Source of the DNA: Mycobacterium sp. 155
Lineage (GTDB): Bacteria; Actinomycetota; Actinomycetes; Mycobacteriales; Mycobacteriaceae
Assembly: GCF_000373905.1 (NCBI RefSeq)
Contig: NZ_KB892705.1
Location: 2,893,183-2,957,182, forward strand
Reading direction: 5' to 3'
Length of the DNA stretch: 64,000 bases
The notes under the pieces are model-generated. The model was not told the DNA's origin. It searched no databases and saw nothing but the letters and a program-made list of their open reading frames with translations. The position numbers and the translations under genes were made by a program. How positions within the stretch are numbered: position 1 is the stretch's first letter; every line of letters begins with the position of its first letter. Positions 7,923-17,412 of the stretch are shown here, in pieces.

Positions 7923-10025
7923 TTACTGACCCGTCGCCTTCGCGATGATCTCCTTCGACACGTTCGCCGGAACCTCGGCGTACGAATCGAACACCATGGA
8001 GTAGTTCGCCCGGCCCTGGGTCTTCGACCGGAGGTCGCCGACGTAGCCGAACATCTCCGACAGCGGCACCTGCGCCTTGACGACGCGCGCACCACTGCGC
8101 TCCTCCATGGCCTGGATCTGACCACGGCGGGAGTTCAAGTCGCCGATCACGTCGCCCATGTAGTCCTCGGGCGTGGTGACCTCGACGGCCATGATGGGCT
8201 CGAGAATGACCGGCTGAGCGGCCTGCGCGGCCTTCTTCAGCACCTGCGAGCCGGCAACCTTGAATGCCATTTCCGAGGAGTCGACCTCGTGGTAGGCGCC
8301 GTCGAGCAGGGTGACCTTCACGTTCACCAGCGGGTAACCGGCGAGCACGCCGTACTGCATGGCGTCCTGCGCACCGGCATCCACCGACGGGATGTACTCA
8401 CGCGGGATGCGGCCACCGGTGACCTTGTTCTCGAACTCGTAGGTCGCACCGTCCTCGCCGTGGAACGGCTCCAGGTCGATGAGCACCTTCGCGAACTGGC
8501 CCGAGCCACCCGTCTGCTTCTTGTGGGTGTACTCGACCTTCTCCACCTTGCGGCGGATGGTCTCGCGGTAGGCCACCTGCGGCTTGCCGACGTTGGCCTC
8601 GACCTTGAACTCGCGGCGCATGCGGTCCACCAGGATGTCCAGGTGAAGCTCGCCCATGCCGCCGATGACGGTCTGGCCGGTCTCCTGGTCCAGGTGCACC
8701 TTGAAGGTGGGATCCTCTTCGGCGAGCTTCTGGATCGCGGTGCCCAGCTTCTCCTGGTCGCTCTTGGTCTTGGGCTCGATGGCCACCTCGATAACCGGGT
8801 CCGGGAAGGTCATCGACTCCAGCACGACCTGGTTGTTCGCATCGCTCAGGGTGTCGCCCGTGGTGGTGTCCTTGAGACCGATCACCGCGTAGATGTGGCC
8901 CGCGGCGGCCGTCTCGACCGGGTTCTCCTTGTTGGCGTGCATCTGGAACAGCTTGCCCAGCCGTTCCTTCTTGCCCTTGGTGGCGTTGATGACCTGCGCG
9001 CCGGACTCGACCTTGCCCGAGTACACGCGCACGTAGGTGAGCTTGCCGAAGAACGGGTGCACGGCGATCTTGAACGCCAGCGCGGCGAACGGCTCGTCGG
9101 TGGACGGACGACGCAAGATCTCCTCGTCCTCCTTGCCCGGGGCGTGGCCACGGACCGACTCGACGTCCAGCGGCGACGGCAGGTAGTCGATGACCGCGTC
9201 GAGCATGGGCTGAACGCCCTTGTTCTTGAACGCGCTGCCACACAGCACCGGGTACAGCTCGCTGGACACCGTCAGTTTGCGGATGGCGCCCTTGATCTCG
9301 TCGATGGTCAGCTCTTCGCCGCCCAGGTACTTCTCCAGCAGCGCCTCGTCCGTCTCGGCGACGGTATCCATGAGCTCGGCACGGTACTCGGCGGCCCTCT
9401 CGGCCAGGTCCGCGGGAATCTCGACGGTCTCGTAGCTCTCACCGAGCTTGGTCTCGCCACGCCACACCTTGGCGTTCATCTCGACCAGGTCGACGATGCC
9501 CTCGAAGTCGTTCTCGGCACCGATCGGCAGCTGGATCACCAGCGGCTTGGCACCGAGGCGGTCCTTGATGGTCTGCACGGTGAAGTAGAAGTCGGCACCC
9601 AGCTTGTCCATCTTGTTGACGAAGCAGATACGCGGGACGTCGTACTTGTCGGCCTGCCGCCACACCTGCTCGGACTGCGGCTCGACACCTTCCTTGCCGT
9701 CGAAGACGGCGACCGCACCATCGAGCACGCGCAGCGAGCGCTCCACCTCGACGGTGAAATCGACGTGCCCGGGGGTGTCGATGATGTTGATCTGGTTGCC
9801 GTTCCAGAAGCACGTCACAGCGGCGGAGGTGATGGTGATACCCCGCTCCTGCTCCTGCTCCATCCAGTCGGTCGTGGAGGCACCGTCGTGCGTCTCGCCG
9901 ATCTTGTAGTTGACGCCGGTGTAGTAGAGGATGCGCTCGGTCGTCGTCGTCTTGCCGGCGTCGATGTGCGCCATGATGCCGATGTTGCGGACCTTACTCA
10001 GGTCAGTCAGCACGTCCTGTGCCAC
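7923..10025 (-). CDS. fusA: Translation elongation factor EF-G
   Basis: A 700-residue EF-G, full length, the GTPase that drives ribosomal translocation and, with RRF, recycling. The G1 motif AHIDAGKTT is near residue 19, followed by DTPGHVDF and NKMDKLG, then domains II-V ending in the usual EFG-C fold. The start is GTG at 10025 with GGGAAG upstream. The frame is continuous and no unusual insertions are seen. It lies 86 bp after rpsG in the str operon. Confidence 0.99.
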   Translation of the reverse strand: MAQDVLTDLSKVRNIGIMAHIDAGKTTTTERILYYTGVNYKIGETHDGASTTDWMEQEQERGITITSAAVTCFWNGNQINIIDTPGHVDFTVEVERSLRVLDGAVAVFDGKEGVEPQSEQVWRQADKYDVPRICFVNKMDKLGADFYFTVQTIKDRLGAKPLVIQLPIGAENDFEGIVDLVEMNAKVWRGETKLGESYETVEIPADLAERAAEYRAELMDTVAETDEALLEKYLGGEELTIDEIKGAIRKLTVSSELYPVLCGSAFKNKGVQPMLDAVIDYLPSPLDVESVRGHAPGKEDEEILRRPSTDEPFAALAFKIAVHPFFGKLTYVRVYSGKVESGAQVINATKGKKERLGKLFQMHANKENPVETAAAGHIYAVIGLKDTTTGDTLSDANNQVVLESMTFPDPVIEVAIEPKTKSDQEKLGTAIQKLAEEDPTFKVHLDQETGQTVIGGMGELHLDILVDRMRREFKVEANVGKPQVAYRETIRRKVEKVEYTHKKQTGGSGQFAKVLIDLEPFHGEDGATYEFENKVTGGRIPREYIPSVDAGAQDAMQYGVLAGYPLVNVKVTLLDGAYHEVDSSEMAFKVAGSQVLKKAAQAAQPVILEPIMAVEVTTPEDYMGDVIGDLNSRRGQIQAMEERSGARVVKAQVPLSEMFGYVGDLRSKTQGRANYSMVFDSYAEVPANVSKEIIAKATGQ

Positions 10026-10111
10026 GGAAGTCTTCCCACTCTTTCGCTTGCTTGATTAGGTGTTCGATTACGCGCCCACTGGCACCCGACTCTGGATGCC
10101 GGGCGCGGATA

Positions 10112-10582
10112 TCACCAGCGGTAGTGCGCGAAAGCCCGGTTCGCTTCGGCCATCTTGTGGGTGTCCTCGCGACGCTTGACCGCGGCACCCAAGCCGTTGC
10201 TGGCGTCGAGGATCTCATTGGCGAGGCGCTCGACCATGGTCTTCTCGCGACGGGCCTTGGAGAAGCTCACCAGCCAGCGCAATGCCAGCGTGGTGGAGCG
10301 ATCGGGACGCACCTCGACCGGGACCTGGTAGGTCGCGCCACCGACGCGGCGGCTGCGCACCTCGAGGGCGGGCTTGACGTTGTCGAGCGCACGCTTGAGG
10401 GTGACGACCGGATCAGTGCCGGTCTTGTCGCGGGCCTGCTCCAGCGCACCGTAGACAATGCGCTCGGCCAGCGACTTCTTACCGTCCAGCAGAACCTTGT
10501 TGACCAGCTGGGTGACCAGCTGCGACCCGTAAACCGGATCGTTGACCAACGGACGCTTCGGCGCGGGACCCTTGCGCGGCAT
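10112..10582 (-). CDS. rpsG: 30S ribosomal protein S7
   Basis: A 156-residue S7 (begins [20 protein letters not shown], ends AFAHYRW), the usual mycobacterial length. It nucleates assembly of the 3' domain of 16S rRNA in the 30S head. Its ATG shares one base with the rpsL stop (TGATG), so it is translationally coupled to rpsL. Confidence 0.99.
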   Translation of the reverse strand: MPRKGPAPKRPLVNDPVYGSQLVTQLVNKVLLDGKKSLAERIVYGALEQARDKTGTDPVVTLKRALDNVKPALEVRSRRVGGATYQVPVEVRPDRSTTLALRWLVSFSKARREKTMVERLANEILDASNGLGAAVKRREDTHKMAEANRAFAHYRW

Positions 10583-10956
10583 CAGCTCTTCTCCTTCTTG
10601 GCGCCGTAACGGCTACGGGCCTGCTTGCGGTTCTTGACACCCTGGGTGTCCAGCGACCCGCGGATGATCTTGTAACGGACGCCGGGGAGGTCCTTCACAC
10701 GACCGCCACGCACCAGCACCATCGAGTGCTCCTGCAGGTTGTGGCCCTCACCCGGGATGTAAGCGGTGACCTCAACCCCGCTGGTCAGCTTCACGCGGGC
10801 AACCTTACGAAGCGCCGAGTTCGGCTTCTTCGGGGTGGTGGTGTACACGCGGGTGCACACGCCGCGGCGCTGCGGGCTGCCCTTGAGGGCCGCGGTCTTG
10901 ACCTTCGCGACCTTGTCGCGGCGACCCTTGCGGACCAGCTGGTTGATGGTTGGCAT
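10582..10956 (-). CDS. rpsL: 30S ribosomal protein S12
   Basis: A 124-residue S12, part of the decoding centre. The frame is open further upstream, but the conserved [12 protein letters not shown] start is at 10956. K43 (in TTPKKPNS) and K88 (in GRVKDLPG), the positions mutated in streptomycin-resistant strains, are both wild type, so this allele predicts susceptibility at the S12 level. It is the first gene of the str operon. Confidence 0.99.
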   Translation of the reverse strand: MPTINQLVRKGRRDKVAKVKTAALKGSPQRRGVCTRVYTTTPKKPNSALRKVARVKLTSGVEVTAYIPGEGHNLQEHSMVLVRGGRVKDLPGVRYKIIRGSLDTQGVKNRKQARSRYGAKKEKS

Positions 10957-11243
10957 GTACCGGCTTTCTGTGTGTTGCTTTGTGCTGCTCTGTCGTTCTT
11001 CAAGTCTCTGTACTGCGGGTTCCCCCCGGGTACGTACCCCGCACCCGGGCGTGTCGCATGCACCCACGCCGAAAAATTCCGATGCGTGTTAGACATGCAA
11101 ATTAGCCCGGCGTGCGGGCACGCTTGCGAAAACACTCAGCCGCATGCGCCTTTCCGGCCAGGCACGATCCACCACAATACCAGGGCCGACCGCGCCGAAC
11201 CAAACTCGTACGCAGTCGACTAATCGCAGGTCAGAGCCTACGC
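10957..11243 (-). other. str operon upstream region
   Basis: A 287-bp non-coding stretch that should carry the rpsL promoter and leader, being the only long gap before the operon. TANNNT-like boxes occur on the minus strand but no -35/-10 pair stands out. No open frame here looks coding. Confidence 0.4.
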
Positions 11244-11843
11244 CTACCGCCGCTCCAGACCAGAAGCCAATCGCAGCAGCATATCGGTGAACACCGCATC
11301 GGTGTCGATATCGTCCATCACGCCGGTCATCTCCAGCAGGACAAACCCGTGCAGGGCCGACCAGAATTCGAGCGCGGCGTAAAACGCGTCCTCCCCTTCC
11401 AGGCCGAACGAGGCGAGGACATCGATCACCGGTGCGGCGGCAGCCTTCGTGGCCGCTGAGTACTGCGGATCATCGCCGCCGAACGGCATCCGGGTGAAGG
11501 CCGAATACCGGCCGGGATGGTGGTGGGCATAGCTGCGATACGCGCTGGCCATGGCCACGATGGCGTCCTCGCGGGTACGCCCCTGGGCCACGGTATTCAG
11601 CATCGAGACGATGTCGTCGATCACCCGCATCCGGACCGTGCGGCGCAGGTCGTCGAGGCTGTCGACGTGGTTGTACAGCGATGGCCCCTTGGTGCCGAGC
11701 TGGCTGGCCAACGCGTTGATGGTCAAGGCGTCCCAACCGTCACGGTCGAGGAACGTCAGGGCTGCGTTGACGATGACATCCCGACTCAGCCTTGCGGTCC
11801 GCGGCTGGCTGCGCCGACCGCCGGCCACCTGCCGAGCTGACAT
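11244..11843 (-). CDS. TetR-family transcriptional regulator
   Basis: A 199-residue regulator with an N-terminal TetR DNA-binding domain (LTINALASQLGTKGPSLYNH around residues 40-60) and a C-terminal ligand domain of the WHG/TetR_C type. The ATG at 11843 was chosen because GGAG lies 5 nt upstream; a GTG two codons earlier overlaps that site. A TetR gene precedes rpsL in M. tuberculosis too (Rv0681), so this neighbour is conserved. The effector and target are unknown, and no clear palindrome was seen in the 84 bp upstream. Confidence 0.9.
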   Translation of the reverse strand: MSARQVAGGRRSQPRTARLSRDVIVNAALTFLDRDGWDALTINALASQLGTKGPSLYNHVDSLDDLRRTVRMRVIDDIVSMLNTVAQGRTREDAIVAMASAYRSYAHHHPGRYSAFTRMPFGGDDPQYSAATKAAAAPVIDVLASFGLEGEDAFYAALEFWSALHGFVLLEMTGVMDDIDTDAVFTDMLLRLASGLERR

Positions 11844-11927
11844 GTGCACTCCACACCTATTCGGGTCGACGGGAACGGAACCGGAACTGGGGTCGCCGGG
11901 AAACTGTAGCCCGCCCGACTCGTCGTT

Positions 11928-12443
11928 TCAGTTCACGCGAGCCTGGCTGACTTGGGCGAGTTGCTCGGTGATGGTGCACAGATCCGGCAAGACGGCGGGG
12001 TTCATCGACTGGATCGACCAGGTGATGACGTCGGTGCCCTTGCTGACATAGATGCTGCAGACGTTCGCATCGGCCGCTTTGAAGCCCTTGTTCCCGTTGA
12101 GGGAAAGCTCGGTCAGCGTGCGCCCGGCGCGTTTTTCCAGCGCCCGCTCGGTGTCCATGTCACTCCCCCGGTACCACCAGGTGGAGATGCCCATGCCAGC
12201 GCCGAAGGTGCCCAGCACGGTGTTCTCCTGCCAGAAGCAGCCTGAGTCGTTCACCACGACCTTGGTGAACATCGAACCAGCGGCCTTGGTCACGTCGGCA
12301 TCGGTGATGCCGTTGCAATCCGTGGCGTGGAAGCCGCTGCCGGCTGCGGCCGCCGGCGGCAAGTCCGGGCGCTCCGACGTTCCGCACGCCGCCAGCACCA
12401 GAGCACCGAAAGCGGCACCTGCGATGACGGTGCGCGTAACCAT
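11928..12443 (-). CDS. Lipoprotein, DUF3558-like
   Basis: A 171-residue predicted lipoprotein with the lipobox LAAC (Cys near residue 20) after a short hydrophobic signal. The mature part has the conserved cysteines and small beta-rich pattern of DUF3558 family lipoproteins (C-N-G-I-T-D near residue 43, C-F-W-Q-E, C-S-I-Y-V). It is anchored on the outer face of the plasma membrane; function unknown. The start is 2 nt after the stop of a second lipoprotein of the same type, so the two form an operon and are probably ancient duplicates. Confidence 0.8.
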   Translation of the reverse strand: MVTRTVIAGAAFGALVLAACGTSERPDLPPAAAAGSGFHATDCNGITDADVTKAAGSMFTKVVVNDSGCFWQENTVLGTFGAGMGISTWWYRGSDMDTERALEKRAGRTLTELSLNGNKGFKAADANVCSIYVSKGTDVITWSIQSMNPAVLPDLCTITEQLAQVSQARVN

Positions 12444-12445
12444 GG

Positions 12446-12997
12446 TCAGAGCTCCGCCTGCAACGTCTTCGACAGCAGCATCTGAGCGTCCTGGCACGGA
12501 TCGCCGCCATTCTGGCCGCGGTACTGCACCCACCAGCTGAGCACGCCCGAACCCGCCGCCGCGGTGGCGGAGCACGCCGCGCCCGTAACGTCGCGGCGTG
12601 CCAGGAACGCCTCATGGCGTTCGACGACAATATCGGTGATCTGCGCTTTCCGATCCCGAGCCACCGCATGTTCACGCTCAAGGGATCCCGATTCGAACCA
12701 CGAGAACACCACGTCGAGCATCAGCGGCGCAGCGTTCGGCCCGCCGCTGCGCGACAGCACGTACTGACAGACCGCGCCGCTGTAGGGACGAACGATGTTG
12801 TCCGCCTTGAGGAATTCCCGGACCGAGGTGTCGACCAGCAGACCGCATCGGTCATCGACATATCCGTAGCCACGGTCCGAGCCCGCGCTACCGGCGTCGG
12901 CGCGCTGCGCCGTCCCGCTGACGGTGTGCGAGCACGCCGCGACAGTCACCATTGCGGTGACCACCACGGCAGCAGCCTCCACAACACGCCGACGCAT
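12446..12997 (-). CDS. Lipoprotein, DUF3558-like
   Basis: A 183-residue predicted lipoprotein. The signal has an RRR start, a hydrophobic core and the lipobox VAAC near residue 22. The mature part has paired cysteines (DDRCGLLV, AVCQYVLS, AACSAT, DPCQDAQ) as in its downstream neighbour and ends with the typical DPCxxAxxL helix. The frame is open 18 codons further upstream, but the ATG at 12997 begins the signal peptide. It is first in a two-gene operon and divergent from the DUF3060 lipoprotein at 13176. Confidence 0.8.
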   Translation of the reverse strand: MRRRVVEAAAVVVTAMVTVAACSHTVSGTAQRADAGSAGSDRGYGYVDDRCGLLVDTSVREFLKADNIVRPYSGAVCQYVLSRSGGPNAAPLMLDVVFSWFESGSLEREHAVARDRKAQITDIVVERHEAFLARRDVTGAACSATAAAGSGVLSWWVQYRGQNGGDPCQDAQMLLSKTLQAEL

Positions 12998-13175
12998 CGG
13001 ACAACACGCTACCGAGCACTGTGAACTCACGCGACCGAGCACCCGGGGCACGCCGAACCGGCCAAGAGCTGCCGAAGCGGTGGCACCGCAACGTACGCTT
13101 TCCCTGCGTCAGATGTCATCGCACCGGATTAGACCGAAGGGGAAAGACCGTCGCCTGATCGGAAAGTGAGAGAAC

Positions 13176-13589
13176 ATGCATAGCTACATCACCGGGATCA
13201 TCGGCGTTGTTGCGGCGGGTGCCGCGGTTTGCGCGCTGTCCGCGTGCGGCAGCTCGGACAACAAGAACAACTCTTCGCCGTCAGCGACAGCCGGCAGTTC
13301 GGGTCTCAACGTCGAAATCGGCAACACGATCAACTACGCGTCCGTCGGGACTACTGCCGACATCGATTGCGCCAACGGCAAATCACTCACCATCGGTGGT
13401 ACCAACAACACCCTGACCGTTAAGGGCACGTGCGCCAGCGTCAACATCGGCGGTTCGGACAACAAGATCACCTTCGACCAGATCGACAAAGATCTGGCCG
13501 TGCTCGGGTTCAACAACACCGTGATCTACAAGGCCGGCGACCCGAAGGTCACGAACACCGGCAGCAACAACACGGTCAACAAGGGCTGA
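13176..13589 (+). CDS. DUF3060 lipoprotein
   Basis: A 137-residue predicted lipoprotein with the lipobox LSAC near residue 24. The mature region is a repetitive beta-solenoid-like DUF3060 domain (recurring GGTNNT, GGSDNK, GFNNT and GSNNT turns). The family is common and uncharacterised in mycobacteria. It probably has its own promoter in the 178-bp divergent gap. Confidence 0.85.
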   Translation: MHSYITGIIGVVAAGAAVCALSACGSSDNKNNSSPSATAGSSGLNVEIGNTINYASVGTTADIDCANGKSLTIGGTNNTLTVKGTCASVNIGGSDNKITFDQIDKDLAVLGFNNTVIYKAGDPKVTNTGSNNTVNKG

Positions 13590-13671
13590 CCGAGCTACTG
13601 GTCCTCGTCTGGTTCGACGAGGCAGTTCCGCGGGGGTGTCGTTTTTCATCGACGCATCTAGCCTGGGAAGC

Positions 13672-14433
13672 ATGCCTCGGTGCGTATTAGTCACCGGCGC
13701 CACCGGAACGCTCGGCCATCACGTGGTGCCGGAGGTGACGGGCGCCGGTCATTCCGTCCGGGCCCTGAGCCGCCATAAGCACATCGGATACACCGGCGTG
13801 CATTGGTGTCAGGGCGATCTGAGCGCGGGAACCGGACTGGAGGCCGCGCTCGACGGTGTCGACGTCGTCGTCCACTGCGCGACTCAGCCCACCGGCAACA
13901 AGGACGTCAGGGCCACGGAGAACCTGATCGCCGCGGCTCACCGAGCCGGCGTCGAGCATCTCGTGTACATCTCGATCGTCGGGATCGACCGCATCCCGTT
14001 GCCCTACTACAAGGCCAAACTGCGGGCCGAGGAGGCGCTGGCAGCCTCGGACATCGGCCACACGGTCGTGCGCGCGACACAGTTCCACGAACTGATCGAG
14101 AAGATCTTCGCCGTCCAGCGATTCTCACCGGTGTTGTGTGCCCTGCGCGGTGTGCGGTTCCAACCGATCAGCACCCGGGACGTCGCTGTCAGATTGGTCG
14201 AACTGGTCGATTCCGCGCCGGCCGGCCGGGTGGCCGACATCGGCGGTCCCGAAGTACATGACCATGACGAACTTGGTCGTATGTACCTCGCGGCACGGGA
14301 AAGCAAGCGTCGTGTGGTCAGACTCACGCTCGGCGGCCGCATTGTCGCAGGTTACAAATCAGGCGCCAATCTGGCCCCCGATAACGCGGTCGGCGCCACA
14401 ACTTTCCAGGATCACCTCAGTTCAGGCCGATAA
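13672..14433 (+). CDS. NAD(P)-binding Rossmann protein (NmrA/atypical SDR)
   Basis: A 253-residue atypical short-chain dehydrogenase. The N-terminal dinucleotide motif is VTGATGTLG (residues 6-14), followed by alternating beta-alpha units. YYKAKLRAEE supplies a Y-x-x-x-K-like element. It resembles the NmrA/NAD(P)H-quinone-sensing group used in redox sensing or quinone reduction. The ATG at 13672 is preceded by GGGAAG but also lies 7 nt after a TAGCCT -10-like box, so the mRNA may be leaderless. The substrate is unknown. Confidence 0.8.
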   Translation: MPRCVLVTGATGTLGHHVVPEVTGAGHSVRALSRHKHIGYTGVHWCQGDLSAGTGLEAALDGVDVVVHCATQPTGNKDVRATENLIAAAHRAGVEHLVYISIVGIDRIPLPYYKAKLRAEEALAASDIGHTVVRATQFHELIEKIFAVQRFSPVLCALRGVRFQPISTRDVAVRLVELVDSAPAGRVADIGGPEVHDHDELGRMYLAARESKRRVVRLTLGGRIVAGYKSGANLAPDNAVGATTFQDHLSSGR

Positions 14434-14528
14434 AAGTATTGACAGACTCCCGGTTCGCTTTTGAGACCGACGGCACAGTTTGATCAACCGTCTTGCATGT
14501 ACCGACGTTCGTCGTAGGCTCGTGCCTG

Positions 14529-15113
14529 ATGAGCACTTCAGCGCCGCAGAACCGCTCGACGCGAGCTGCCGACACCGATCGGATTCAGGTGGCGCAGCTG
14601 CTCACTGATGCGGCTGCCACAGGCCGGCTGCCCATGACGGAGTACGAGGACCGGTTAACCAAGGCTTACTCCGCGCAGACGTACGACGATCTGGCCCGGT
14701 TGAGCAATGATCTGCTCGGCGTTATTCCGTGTCCCTATGGTGCCTGCCATCCCGCACCGTCGACTCTACTGCTGGCCATCATGAGCGGATTCGAACGCCG
14801 CGGCCGCTGGAATGTGCCGAAGAGACTCACCACATTCACGCTTTTCGGTGGCGGTGTGGTCGATATGCGCTACGCCGATTTCACCGCGCCCGATGTCGAA
14901 ATCCGGTCCTATTCGATTTGCGGTGGACAAACCATTCTGGTGCCACCGGAAGTGAATGTGGATGTCGGTGGGCACGCTGTTATGGGAAGCTTCGACCATT
15001 CGGTCAAGGGCGAGGGCGCCCCCGGCGCGCCACGGGTACACATTCGCGGCTTCTCACTGTGGGGCAGCGTCGGGATCAAACGCAAGAAGCGACGCAACCA
15101 GATCGAAGAATAG
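14529..15113 (+). CDS. DUF1707 protein with C-terminal LiaF-like domain
   Basis: A 194-residue protein. Residues 11-65 form a DUF1707 module (RIQVAQLLTDAAATGRL...EYEDRL), a SHOCT-related short domain. The C-terminal half is a beta-rich region with a FGGGVVDMRYADF motif, like the LiaF/DUF2154 domain of envelope-stress proteins. No membrane helix or signal peptide is apparent. Start at 14529; a TAGGCT box ends 8 nt upstream. A clear terminator follows at 15128. The role is not known and an envelope link is only family inference. Confidence 0.8.
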   Translation: MSTSAPQNRSTRAADTDRIQVAQLLTDAAATGRLPMTEYEDRLTKAYSAQTYDDLARLSNDLLGVIPCPYGACHPAPSTLLLAIMSGFERRGRWNVPKRLTTFTLFGGGVVDMRYADFTAPDVEIRSYSICGGQTILVPPEVNVDVGGHAVMGSFDHSVKGEGAPGAPRVHIRGFSLWGSVGIKRKKRRNQIEE

Positions 15114-15127
15114 CGACACACAAACGG

Positions 15128-15152
15128 GCGGTCCAATGGGCCGCTCTTTTTG
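15128..15152 (+). terminator. Intrinsic terminator after the DUF1707 gene
   Basis: A 7-bp stem (GCGGTCC with GGGCCGC, one G-T pair) closes on AAT and is followed by TCTTTTTG. It begins 15 nt after the stop codon. Confidence 0.85.
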
Positions 15153-15589
15153 TGGCACCTGCTGATCGGCGATTGCAGGTGGTGGCGACCACCCGCCGGC
15201 ATATCGGCCACATCCAGCACAAACTTTTCTGATAGCCGCTCGCAAACCGGCCCCTACGACACCACATCGATTTTCCAGCCAACGCCCACCAGCCACTCAG
15301 CGAGTACTCGTAGGCTGGATTTTTCACGGCTCGCCATCCGCTTGGAATCCGTTGTCGGACAAGACGTTGTGTCCGGCGCATATCGCGCCATCCACCGCGT
15401 TCATTCCGGTGGAAGGCCCTTCCCCCGAGGGCCGGGCGTGCGGCACTCGGCCCGATTCCCCGGGTGCCGCACGTCTAACAACGGGCCGATCATTCTCCCC
15501 ACAAATTCAGGTGCACATCACATCGGCTTCTCATCGGCCGCCAAGGTGACAGCGGTTGGCTGAAAACATCCGAACGCGAAGGAGAAACG
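15153..15589. other. Non-coding stretch
   Basis: 437 bp with no convincing gene on either strand. One GC-rich hairpin (GGCCCT at 15415-15420 with AGGGCC at 15428-15433) is visible. The region leads into degraded gene fragments, so it may be decayed coding DNA. A Shine-Dalgarno (AAGGAG) for the ORF at 15590 ends it. Confidence 0.4.
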
Positions 15590-15898
15590 ATGTCGACAGA
15601 GCCCCGCAACAGCGAAGTCGTCCTGGTCCTCGACGCGGACACGGACACCGGCCGCGACACCGCCCGCCGCCTGCTACAGGCCGGTTGTCGGGTCGCCGTC
15701 ACGGCCCGCCACCCAGCGCCTCTAACCCGAATCATGCATGGCTACAGTGCATCTCAGATCATGGCGATCACCGCCGATACGTCGGATGCAGCCCAGTTCG
15801 GCCATCTCATGGACCGCATCGAGCACCGGTTCGGCCACGCCGTCGACCGAATTGTCGGCACCGACGGCGAGGCAGGCCGGCTGGCGCTGGCGTCCTGA
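15590..15898 (+). pseudogene. Truncated short-chain dehydrogenase-like ORF
   Basis: A 102-residue ORF with a good Shine-Dalgarno (GAAGGAG). It begins like an SDR: a first beta strand VVLVLDADTDTGRDTARRLL and then an arginine-containing second strand, but the usual glycine-rich TGxxxGIG is degraded to DADTDTGRD. The reading frame stops before the catalytic S-Y-K region, at less than half the usual 240-260 residues. It could be a remnant or a very small Rossmann protein. The adjoining aldehyde dehydrogenase scrap argues for decay. Confidence 0.5.
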
Positions 15899-15900
15899 CC

Positions 15901-15990
15901 GCCCGGGGTGTGTTCAACGCCGGCCAGAAATGCATGTCGGTGACCCGGACGCTGGTCAGCGAGAGGATCCACGACACTTTCGTCACAGCG
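15901..15990 (+). pseudogene. Remnant of an aldehyde dehydrogenase
   Basis: In one frame this 90-bp piece reads ARGVFNAGQKC then MSVTRTLVSERIHDTFV. This is the catalytic-cysteine block of NAD-dependent aldehyde dehydrogenases (N-x-G-Q-x-C followed by the tRxlVxxxIxdxFv segment). Nothing else of the family is present on either side. It has no start codon and runs into unrelated sequence before the LysM gene. It is a clear gene scrap, evidence of deletion or recombination here. Confidence 0.8.
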
Positions 15991-16074
15991 CCGATGCCAG
16001 ATACCAATTCCATTCCCCGGAAACCGGCGCACAATCGAAGTAGCTGCTGGTTCGACGTGAGGGGAGTGAGACCA

Positions 16075-17412
16075 ATGGTCAGGACACACACGGTGGTTGC
16101 CGGAGAAACGCTGTGGGCATTGGCGTTGCGCTTCTACGGCGAAGCCGAGCTGTATCGCCTGGTCGCCGCCGCCAGCGGGATCAGCAACCCCAATGTCCTC
16201 AATGTGGGACAACAGCTGGTCTTTCCCGACTTCACCAGATACACCGCCGTCGCGGGAGACACCCTGCCGGCCTTGGCTGCGCGCTTCTACGGGGATGCGG
16301 ACCTGCACCATTTGATCGGTATTGCCAGCGGCGTCACCGATGCCGACACCATCGGCGCGGGCCAGCGGCTGATCATCCCCGATATCACGAAATACCGGGT
16401 CGCACCCGGGGATACGCTGTCGGCCTTGGCGTTGCGCTTCTACGGCAACGCCGCCTTCTACTCCCCGATCGCCGCTGTCAACAACATCGCGAACCCCAAC
16501 GCGTTGAGCCCCGGGCAGGTCCTGATCATCTTTACCGGCCGCAGTGACGGCTTCGGTCTTCGGATAGTCGATCGAAACGAAAACGACCCGCGGCTGTGGT
16601 ACTACCGCTTCCAGACCGACGCGATCGGCTGGAACCCCGGCGTAAACGTGCTACTGCCCGACGACTACCGCACCAGCGGGCGCACCTATCCGGTGCTCTA
16701 CATGTTCCACGGTGGCAACGACGACTTCCGTTCGTTCGACTTCATGGGTATCCGCGACTGGACCGCGGGAAAGCCGATCATCGTCGTGATGCCCGACGGC
16801 GGGCACGCGGGCTGGTACTCCAATCCGGTCAGCTCGTTCGTCGGCCCGCGGAACTGGGAGACCTTCCACATCGCCCAGTTGCTGCCCTGGATCGAGGCGA
16901 ACTTCCGCACGTACGCCGAGTACGACGGCCGAGCGGTCGGTGGATTCTCGATGGGCGGCTTCGGTGCCCTGAAGTACGCCGCCAAGTACTACGGCCACTT
17001 CGCGTCGGTGAGCGCCCATTCAGGCCCAGCGAGCCTGCGGCGCGATTTCGGGCTCGTCGTGCACTGGGCCAACATCACGTCGGCGGTTCTGGACCTGGCC
17101 GGCGGAACGGTCTACGGCGCACCGCTGTGGGACCAGGCCAGGGTCAGCGCCGATAACCCGGTCGAGCGCATCGAAAGCTACCGCAACAAGCGGATCTTCC
17201 TCGTCGCTGGCACCAGTCCAGATCCGATCAACTGGTTCGACAGCGCGAACGAGACCGAAGTGCTCGCCGGCCAACGGGAGTTCCGCGGACTGCTCGATGC
17301 CGCAGGCATACCTCAGGATTGGCATGAGGTGCCCGGCGGCCACGTCTTCCGGCCCGAGATGTTCGCCATCGACCTCGACGGCATCATTGCCCGACTTCGC
17401 CCCGCCGCATAA
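16075..17412 (+). CDS. LysM (x3)-esterase fusion, Ag85/esterase-D-like
   Basis: A 445-residue fusion. Three LysM-like repeats (about residues 3-47, 56-98 and 106-150, each with [15 protein letters not shown]) precede an alpha/beta hydrolase of the putative-esterase family (PF00756), which includes mycolyltransferase Ag85. The nucleophile elbow is GFSMGG, with HGG upstream and a late His in GGHVF. LysM modules bind peptidoglycan or chitin N-acetylglucosamine, so the enzyme should act at the wall, yet no signal peptide or membrane segment precedes the first LysM. The repeat signature [10 protein letters not shown] is the cytosolic-type LysM often found in mycobacterial proteins. GGGGAG supports the ATG at 16075. 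The 3' end overlaps the convergent GH13 gene by 29 bp. Confidence 0.8.
   Translation: MVRTHTVVAGETLWALALRFYGEAELYRLVAAASGISNPNVLNVGQQLVFPDFTRYTAVAGDTLPALAARFYGDADLHHLIGIASGVTDADTIGAGQRLIIPDITKYRVAPGDTLSALALRFYGNAAFYSPIAAVNNIANPNALSPGQVLIIFTGRSDGFGLRIVDRNENDPRLWYYRFQTDAIGWNPGVNVLLPDDYRTSGRTYPVLYMFHGGNDDFRSFDFMGIRDWTAGKPIIVVMPDGGHAGWYSNPVSSFVGPRNWETFHIAQLLPWIEANFRTYAEYDGRAVGGFSMGGFGALKYAAKYYGHFASVSAHSGPASLRRDFGLVVHWANITSAVLDLAGGTVYGAPLWDQARVSADNPVERIESYRNKRIFLVAGTSPDPINWFDSANETEVLAGQREFRGLLDAAGIPQDWHEVPGGHVFRPEMFAIDLDGIIARLRPAA

Noticed and set aside
6792-10055. A 1087-codon open frame antisense to tuf and fusA
   Set aside because: It is a mirror of two highly expressed, strongly codon-biased genes in GC-rich DNA and has His/Asp/Leu-rich low-quality composition.
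10582-10956. Streptomycin-resistance mutation in rpsL
   Set aside because: K43 and K88 are both wild type.
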